DNA of 64,000 nt, from assembly GCA_903842345.1 (NCBI GenBank), contig CAIMLR010000047.1:62001-126000 (forward strand). The letters run 5' to 3'. Made by a program: the position numbers and the translations under genes. The DNA is from an uncultured Myxococcales bacterium. GTDB taxonomy: Bacteria; Myxococcota_A; UBA9042. This document shows positions 58,766-64,000 of the stretch, one piece after another; position 1 is the stretch's first letter, and every line of letters begins with the position of its first letter. The notes beneath the pieces were generated by a model. The model was given only the letters and a program-made list of their open reading frames with translations. It was not told the origin of the DNA and did no database searches.

Positions 58766-60916
58766 CTACTCCGGATTGCAGCCGTCGCCGCCGCAGAAGT
58801 CTTTGATTTCGCCAGTGTGGAAGAACCACAGGAGCTGGTCGTTGTGCGCGGTGAGGCCGTGCGCCCGATCGTGCGGATCGTCCAGGTAGCAGACCAGCTT
58901 GGTCGGGTCGGCGGTGGGACGGTCGTCGTTCTTGCATTCGTAGACCGGGAACTTGGGACAGTCGCTGGTTTGCGTGCAGGCGGGGCCGTATTCCGGGCCA
59001 GTGGGCCAGTTGCCGGGCTTGGCCCAGGAATTGCCAAAGCTGATGGAAACGAGGCCGGAGCCCGTCAGCGGATACTCCGTCTCCGTCAGGCCCCACACCG
59101 GCTTGCCGTAGTTCTTCATGACCTTGAAGCCGTTGTCGCCGCGCACGGTGATCTGGTCGGTCATCGGCGAGACCTGGAAGTCGCCCGGATGCGTGACGAT
59201 GAGCGCCTGATGCGCCTGCGTACCCGCCATCGGATCCTCGGAGATGTGGTGGACGTAGGAGACCGGGTCAACCGTGTCCCACAACAGCTGGATCATGGAG
59301 AGCAGGATGACCTGGTCGGTCACGTCCGGCCAGACGCCCTTCAGGATGGGGAAGAACGGGTCGCTGAAGTCCACGCTGCGGTGCAGCAACGTCGAGTAGT
59401 TGATGCCCGCCTGACCGAGTTGGCCGCGCTGGACGAAGGGCGACACCGCGAGCACGACCTGGCCGTAGATGCCGCCTTGCGAATTGCCGGCGTAGTAGAC
59501 GGGGATTTTGCCGCCGGCGTCCTTCACGAACTTCACGCCGTGGTTCTTCACGACGTCCAGCGCTTCAATGCGCTCACGCATCGCCAACTGCAGCAGCGTG
59601 TACTCCACGACGCCCGCGGTGACGCGCTCCGGCAGCGACGGCCAGTAGTTGAAATCGTTGAGCATCATCAGGATGCTCGGCTCATCCGCTTCTGACATGC
59701 CGATCATGTTGCACGCGAAGTAGATGAGATTGCGTTTGTTCATGTGCGGGCCGGCCCAGCCCTGGTAGATCTCATGGCCGGAGCCATCCAGGCCGTGGCC
59801 GTATTCGACGAGCTCCTGCGGCGTGCCCGCGACCGCGCTGCGCGGAATCCGCAGCCAAAACTCGGCGTCGTGCCAGCCATTCTGGGCGAGATTGCCGTCC
59901 ACGCCGTAGTGGAACTTGTACATCGGCAGGCCGTTGGGTCCGGCGTATTTCTCCATGAAATCAGGCGCATGGAACGTGCCCGTCACTTCAAACGCGATGT
60001 CCGCATTCTCCGCGACCGTGTTCTCCTTGACGCCCATCACGTTGATTTCCGGGCCCTTGTCGCCCACCGCCGCGAGCGCCTTGTCCCGCATCTCCAGCAT
60101 CCGGCCGTGCAGCGCCTCGTGGCTCGCGGTGTTGAAATCCCACGCCAACTGCAGCGTGTCCTTCTTGATGCCTTGCGCGTCCAGGATCGCAAACGTGTCG
60201 TCAAAGCGCGCCTGGCGTGCCGCGAGCGTCGTGCCCTTGGTGTTGCCCGCAACAAGCGCCTTGAACGCCGCCGACGGCGCGTAGACCTTGCCCGACGTGT
60301 CCTTCAAATTGCGCATCGCGATGATGTAGCGCGTGCCCTCGTGCAGCGTGACGCCTGCGCGCGTGAACAGGACGCGCTTGCTCAGGTCCGCGCCCTTGAC
60401 GGTCTTGTCGTTGACCGGCTGCAGGTCCAGTTCGTTGAAATTCGGCAACTGCTTGACGCTCTTGCCATCCGCCGCCACTTCCAGCCACACGATCGGCGCA
60501 TCGGGCTTCATCGACGGACCGAGATCGTTCTCATCCGCGAGCCCCGTCATGTCGATGTTCGGCCAAATCGTGAGGACGTGCGTGCCGACGTTGTACCCGT
60601 CCAGGCGCTTGTACGCGTCGGGCGTCAGTTGCGTGCCCGCGCCGCTCTTGGGCAAGGTCGTCGCGCCAAACGTCAGCGTGTAGCCGGTTTTGCGGCTCGC
60701 GTCCGCCTTCAGGTAGAGGTTGGACGGCCAGGGCAGCGAGCACGCCTCCGGCATCAACGGATCGCAGTCCGGGTTGCCGTAGTCGACGACCTGATCCGTG
60801 CCGTCTGCCGTCGCAGCGTCATCGGTCGTCGTCGTGGACGCGCTCTTGCCGCCACAGGCGGAAACCGCACAGACGGCGACAAAAATCCCCGAACGAAATA
60901 GCCATGATGTATGCAT
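58766..60916 (-). CDS. Large alpha/beta-hydrolase lipoprotein
   Basis: A 716-residue lipoprotein (V-S-A-C, Cys21) with a short Asp/Thr linker. A beta-rich N-terminal half with N-L-Y-L-K-A-D and P-N-I-D-M strands leads to a hydrolase core with E-Y-G-H-G-L-D-G-S-G (oxyanion loop) and nucleophile elbow G-N-S-Q-G-G (Ser479). The His near the C-terminus in A-H-N-D-Q could complete the triad. Myxobacterial relatives are annotated only as hydrolases. GGGAGG lies 6 bases before the ATG. The stop is 5 bases before the acylase gene, so both are co-expressed. Confidence 0.8.
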   Translation of the reverse strand: MHTSWLFRSGIFVAVCAVSACGGKSASTTTTDDAATADGTDQVVDYGNPDCDPLMPEACSLPWPSNLYLKADASRKTGYTLTFGATTLPKSGAGTQLTPDAYKRLDGYNVGTHVLTIWPNIDMTGLADENDLGPSMKPDAPIVWLEVAADGKSVKQLPNFNELDLQPVNDKTVKGADLSKRVLFTRAGVTLHEGTRYIIAMRNLKDTSGKVYAPSAAFKALVAGNTKGTTLAARQARFDDTFAILDAQGIKKDTLQLAWDFNTASHEALHGRMLEMRDKALAAVGDKGPEINVMGVKENTVAENADIAFEVTGTFHAPDFMEKYAGPNGLPMYKFHYGVDGNLAQNGWHDAEFWLRIPRSAVAGTPQELVEYGHGLDGSGHEIYQGWAGPHMNKRNLIYFACNMIGMSEADEPSILMMLNDFNYWPSLPERVTAGVVEYTLLQLAMRERIEALDVVKNHGVKFVKDAGGKIPVYYAGNSQGGIYGQVVLAVSPFVQRGQLGQAGINYSTLLHRSVDFSDPFFPILKGVWPDVTDQVILLSMIQLLWDTVDPVSYVHHISEDPMAGTQAHQALIVTHPGDFQVSPMTDQITVRGDNGFKVMKNYGKPVWGLTETEYPLTGSGLVSISFGNSWAKPGNWPTGPEYGPACTQTSDCPKFPVYECKNDDRPTADPTKLVCYLDDPHDRAHGLTAHNDQLLWFFHTGEIKDFCGGDGCNPE

Positions 60917-60985
60917 AGATGCCCTCCCGAGGCGGTAGCATCGTGCGATTGTCGCAACGTTGCAAGCCTCGGGCGGCCGCGGCGT

Positions 60986-62152
60986 TCAGTCCTGCGACAA
61001 ACTGCAGAAATGCTCATAGTCGATGAGCCCGGTGACCGTCGGGTTGGTGCCGCACAGCGGGCAATGCGGGTCGCGGCGGGTCTTCAGCTCGCGGAACTTC
61101 ATCTGCAGCGCGTCAAACGTCAGCAGGCGGCCCACCAGCGGGTTGCCCAGCGTCAGCACGTGCTTGATGGCCTCGATGGCCTGTGCGACGCCGACGATGC
61201 CCGGCAGCACGCCCAGCACGCCCGCTTCCGCGCACGAGGGCGCCATGCCCGGCGGCGGCGGTTCCGGGTACAGGCAGCGGTAGCAGGGCCCGTGATGCGG
61301 ACGGAACACGGTGACCTGGCCCTCAAAGCGGAAGATCGAGCCGTGCACATTGATCTTGTTCAAGAAATAGCACGCGTCGTTGACCAGATAACGGGTCGGG
61401 AAATTGTCGCAGCCGTCGATGATGATGTCGTATTCCTTGAACAGATCCAAGACGTTGGAGCTGTCCAGGCGGTACTGGTAGGTGTTGACCGTGATGTCCG
61501 AGTTGATGCCCTGGATCGCCTTCTTGGCCGATTCCACTTTGGGCGTGCCCACGCGATCTTCCGTGTGCAGCAACTGGCGCTGGAGGTTGGACATGTCGAC
61601 CGTATCGCCGTCGATGATGCCCAGCGTGCCGATGCCCGCCGCCGCGAGGTACATGGCCGTCGGACTACCGAGACCGCCCGCGCCGATGAGGAGCACCTTG
61701 GCGCCGAGGAGTTTGATCTGGCCTTCCTCGCCCACTTCCGGCATCAGCAGGTGCCGGCTGTAGCGCGCCAACTGGCTCTGCGTCAGCGACTTGCGCGTCT
61801 GCACCGGCAAACCGTGCTGCGCCCAGCGACCAAAACCACCGGCCATCGACTGCACGTTCGTGTAGCCCATCGACTCCAACGCCGCCGTCGCCAGCGCCGA
61901 TCGCACGCCACCCGCGCAGTACAGCACCAGCGGCGTCTCCGCGTCCGGCGCGACCTTGCCGATCCGCGATTCCAGGAAGCCGCGGCCGATCAGCTGCGCG
62001 GTCGGCACAAAGCCGTTCTCAATCTCGTCGCGCTCGCGCACATCGACGATCACCGTCGGATCGCCGGCCTGGATCAGACCGTGCACCGATTCCGGCGAGA
62101 TTTCCCGAACTTTGGCTTTGATCTTGGCGAGATGTTCCTGATACGAAGGCAT
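60986..62152 (-). CDS. Rhodanese--MoeB/ThiF adenylyltransferase fusion
   Basis: A 388-residue cytoplasmic protein. Residues 20-118 are a rhodanese domain with the persulfide loop C-A-G-G-V-R (Cys79). Residues 125-388 are a ubiquitin-activating E1-like domain with the ATP loop G-A-G-G-L-G-S-P (157-164), catalytic-region D-G-C-D-N-F-P-T-R, and two zinc-binding C-x-x-C pairs (C-Y-R-C and C-P-L-C). It adenylates a sulfur-carrier protein (MoaD, ThiS or CysO-like) and passes sulfur to it. The rhodanese is N-terminal, opposite to MoeZ and human MOCS3. GGAG precedes the ATG. The thiO gene in the same block hints at thiamine. Confidence 0.92.
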   Translation of the reverse strand: MPSYQEHLAKIKAKVREISPESVHGLIQAGDPTVIVDVRERDEIENGFVPTAQLIGRGFLESRIGKVAPDAETPLVLYCAGGVRSALATAALESMGYTNVQSMAGGFGRWAQHGLPVQTRKSLTQSQLARYSRHLLMPEVGEEGQIKLLGAKVLLIGAGGLGSPTAMYLAAAGIGTLGIIDGDTVDMSNLQRQLLHTEDRVGTPKVESAKKAIQGINSDITVNTYQYRLDSSNVLDLFKEYDIIIDGCDNFPTRYLVNDACYFLNKINVHGSIFRFEGQVTVFRPHHGPCYRCLYPEPPPPGMAPSCAEAGVLGVLPGIVGVAQAIEAIKHVLTLGNPLVGRLLTFDALQMKFRELKTRRDPHCPLCGTNPTVTGLIDYEHFCSLSQD

Positions 62153-62233
62153 CTTGACTCCAGGTTGGCCGGCAAGCGGTGACGGCGGGCGCGAAAGCGT
62201 AGCGGATGAGGGTGTCAGCGCAAGACCAAGGGC

Positions 62234-62734
62234 TCAGGGAGCCGATTGCGCCAGCATTTGTTCCAGCAACTGGAAACACTGGAACCAGCCCTGCTGCGTG
62301 GCGTCCTCGAGGACCTCCTGGCGCATGGGCACGTCAACGGCGGGCGTCGGGCTCAGGACGGTCAGCATCGCGCCGTTGGGATGCGCGGCGATCGCGAACT
62401 TCAGTTCGTCGTGTTCGGGTTCAGCCGGCGCCGCGTCCGCAGCGGGAATGACAACCTGCTGCGCGTCGGTCAGCGCCAGATCCGCCGCCGTCTGCACGGG
62501 CAACCAGCGCAGGGTCAGGCGATGCGGCGCGTCGAATTCGACCCAGATGCCCACGCGTTCCCACGGTTCGCCTTCCTCGTCGACCCAGGACGCGTGCACT
62601 TCGCCGCCCAGACGCGCGTCGCTGTCGCAGGCGTCGCAGAACCACTGCGCGAGGTTCTCGCCGGTCGTCAGGAGGGCAAACACCTGTTCAGGCGTGCCGG
62701 GCAGCGGACTGCGGATAATGACGGAACGTGGCAT
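62234..62734 (-). CDS. SRPBCC/AHSA1-type domain protein
   Basis: A 166-residue protein with the helix-grip fold of the START/Bet v 1 superfamily: opening I-x-x-P-L-P-G-T-P-E-Q-V-F-A-L-L-T-T-G-E-N-L-A-Q-W-F and a late W-F-x-C-F-x-L-L-E-Q helix. Such proteins bind hydrophobic ligands or assist Hsp90-like chaperones. GAGG lies about 10 bases before the ATG. It follows the NACHT-type gene by 18 bases. Ligand unknown. Confidence 0.82.
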   Translation of the reverse strand: MPRSVIIRSPLPGTPEQVFALLTTGENLAQWFCDACDSDARLGGEVHASWVDEEGEPWERVGIWVEFDAPHRLTLRWLPVQTAADLALTDAQQVVIPAADAAPAEPEHDELKFAIAAHPNGAMLTVLSPTPAVDVPMRQEVLEDATQQGWFQCFQLLEQMLAQSAP

Positions 62735-62752
62735 CGGCTTCTGTTTCCTCGG

Positions 62753-64000
62753 CTACTTGCCTTTCTTCTTCTTGGTCGGCTTGGCGCCCGGCTTGTCCTC
62801 AACCTTGATCGACGCGTCGTCGCTCTCCGCCGTCGGCAGCTTCACCGGCGCGATCGTCTCGCCCGGCACGCGGCCAAGCTGGTCCAGCAGATCGCCCGCG
62901 CAGTGGTCGACGATCGCCATCGCGCCCAACGACTTGTCCGCCGCGTCGATGACCGTCTTGCGCGCCGCGCCGACCGGCAAGCCCTGGTCGAACTGCTCGT
63001 AGATGTGCGCGGCATAGCCACCGCGGCGGCACAGTTCGACTGCAACCTGCGCGAGGCACTTTTGCACCGACGCCTGTCCAACGAGGAAGCCTGCGACTTC
63101 ATTGGATTCCAGCAGCGCCGTCCGGCTCGTGATCGCCGTGCAATCGTAGCGACCGCGCGGATCGTCCAGGTGCCCGGTCTTTTCCAGTTGCCCCGCGGTC
63201 CAGCGCGCGAGGAAAAGGTCCCCCACGGACTGGTTGTCAAAGTGGTGGTGAGCGTCCTCCGCGTCCGGCTTGAACAGCGAGGACTGCAGCAGCCGCTCGC
63301 AACTGGCCTGCCGCGTCTCCAACTTGCCCGTCGCCGCCGACACGCAATCGGGCAGGGTAATCGCGAGGTTGCGCTCGCCATTGTCCGGCGATTTCGCGGC
63401 GATGATGCGGTCGATTGTCGCGAGCGCCTCGCTCGGCAGCATGTCGACGCCCTGCATGTCCTTGAGCAGCTGCGCGGTCAGGAAATACGTGTAGACCTGC
63501 GCCCGGCTCGCCTGGAACTGCTTGAAATCCGGCGTGTTCAAATCCGACTGCGAGTTGCGCGCGAGCCGCTGGACCACTTGCAGATCGCGGTGCGTGGACA
63601 GGTGCGGGTAGTAGCACCGATCGCCGGTCGTGACCTTGCGGTCGATGCGATAGCGGCTCAGAAACGCGTCGAACTGCTTGCGATCGTTGGGATCGGGCAG
63701 GGCGCGCGCGATCGCGGCTTCCGTCTCCACGCAGGTCAGCTGCGGGAGTTCCAGGCGGCCGTCGACCGTCTTCAGGCCGTAGTTGCTCGTGAACACCGGC
63801 GGCCTGGTCATCACGACCGCCCGCGCCCGCGGGCTCACGCGCGTGACAAAGTCGTCGATCGCCGTCGCGATCGTCGGGCGCTGCAGCAGCGGCACTTCAT
63901 CGAGGGAATCAAGCACGACGACGTACAGCTGGTCGCCAACCGCCTGATTCAGCGCCGCTTCCGCGCCCGCCTTGATGTCCAGCCGGTTCTGCCGCGCCAG
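62753..64000 (-). CDS. NACHT-type STAND NTPase, C-terminal part (partial, N-terminus beyond window)
   Basis: The frame enters from the right edge and its last 415 codons are present. Near the edge is the NACHT Walker B strand L-Y-V-V-V-L-D-S-L-D-E-V-P, followed by a sensor-like V-V-M-T-R-P segment. Further on, H-F-D-N-Q-S-V-G-D-L-F-L-A-R-W resembles the winged-helix F-x-H-x-S-x-x-E-F-x-A-A element of NACHT proteins. Several cysteines (in G-D-R-C, P-D-C, A-S-C) and a terminal K-K-K-K-G-K cluster follow. NACHT NTPases sense ligands and oligomerise, some as phage-defence proteins; the effector end is not visible here. Calling GTG at 63916 a start would cut the Walker B, so the gene continues upstream. 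Confidence 0.75.
   Translation of the reverse strand: MARQNRLDIKAGAEAALNQAVGDQLYVVVLDSLDEVPLLQRPTIATAIDDFVTRVSPRARAVVMTRPPVFTSNYGLKTVDGRLELPQLTCVETEAAIARALPDPNDRKQFDAFLSRYRIDRKVTTGDRCYYPHLSTHRDLQVVQRLARNSQSDLNTPDFKQFQASRAQVYTYFLTAQLLKDMQGVDMLPSEALATIDRIIAAKSPDNGERNLAITLPDCVSAATGKLETRQASCERLLQSSLFKPDAEDAHHHFDNQSVGDLFLARWTAGQLEKTGHLDDPRGRYDCTAITSRTALLESNEVAGFLVGQASVQKCLAQVAVELCRRGGYAAHIYEQFDQGLPVGAARKTVIDAADKSLGAMAIVDHCAGDLLDQLGRVPGETIAPVKLPTAESDDASIKVEDKPGAKPTKKKKGK

Noticed and set aside
63916-63916. GTG at 63916 as the start of a 387-residue protein
   Set aside because: It falls in the middle of the hydrophobic Walker B strand, and the frame stays open to the window edge with coherent sequence.

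Overview
The window is GC-rich, gene-dense bacterial chromosome with no gene-free stretch longer than about 240 bases. The gene content points to a myxobacterium or a close deltaproteobacterial relative (Myxococcota or a Bradymonadales-like lineage). The supporting signs are a CarF/TMEM189-type plasmanylethanolamine desaturase, an AgmX/PglI-type C-terminal domain, a MYXO-CTERM-like sorting tail, an N-terminal TonB domain fused to a TonB-dependent receptor, a eukaryotic-type glutamine synthetase, myxobacterial cysteine-rich repeats, and many lipoproteins whose lipobox is followed by a long Asp/Ala-rich linker. Many starts were reset to sites with a convincing Shine-Dalgarno, including two GTG starts (36212 and 44030). 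I saw no tRNA, rRNA, CRISPR array, insertion sequence or prophage.

Layout. 1-4.5 kb: edge-truncated Asp/Ala lipoprotein, short Ppx/GppA phosphatase, Aat leucyl/phenylalanyl transferase, two lipoproteins. 4.7-7.4 kb: two tandem NHL beta-propeller lipoproteins. 7.5-10.8 kb: MoxR ATPase, CoxE-type VWA protein and a degenerate ApbE-like protein. 10.8-16 kb: surface amidase, TonB-like protein, FemAB-like protein, triple-Kazal lipoprotein, rhodanese and CarF. 16-21.5 kb (minus strand): P2-type cation ATPase, CPBP protease, metallophosphoesterase, class I aminotransferase. 21.7-24.9 kb: YfgM- and BamB-like proteins, then a Cys-rich lipoprotein. 25-29.8 kb: overlapping hemE, hemY-type protoporphyrinogen oxidase and hemA, then a CDF metal exporter. 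30-34.6 kb: a fungalysin system split into a separate propeptide protein and a catalytic lipoprotein, followed by an overlapping alpha/beta-hydrolase lipoprotein. 34.6-42.9 kb: membrane protein, response regulator-cyclase fusion, lipoprotein, TonB-domain/TonB-dependent receptor fusion, FHA-like/AgmX-type protein. 43-46.2 kb: type II glutamine synthetase, zinc-ribbon membrane protein, D-Ala-D-Ala ligase, small unknown protein. 46.2-50.2 kb: secreted protein, SDR and fatty acid hydroxylase-type protein on the minus strand, then a 44-residue membrane peptide and an integral membrane protein. 50.3-52.4 kb: groES-groEL with a strong terminator. 52.4-64 kb: AEC transporter, Asp/Gly lipoprotein, ThiO, two very large secreted acyl hydrolases, rhodanese-MoeB/ThiF fusion, SRPBCC protein, and the C-terminal part of a NACHT-type NTPase that runs off the right edge.

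How the genes work together. Core metabolism is represented by tetrapyrrole synthesis, ammonia assimilation, peptidoglycan precursor ligation, protein folding and N-end-rule tagging. The rest is mostly envelope and secreted equipment: outer-membrane biogenesis, TonB-type energy transduction, lipoproteins on acidic stalks, and secreted amidase, protease and acylase activities with a candidate protease inhibitor. This fits a predatory or surface-foraging lifestyle, which is an inference. The items most worth a second look are the split fungalysin, the receptor with its own TonB domain, the degenerate ApbE paralogue, the Asp/Ala stalk shared by about eight lipoproteins, the acyl hydrolase pair, the NACHT protein at the edge, and an octamer shared by the loops of the only two strong terminators.
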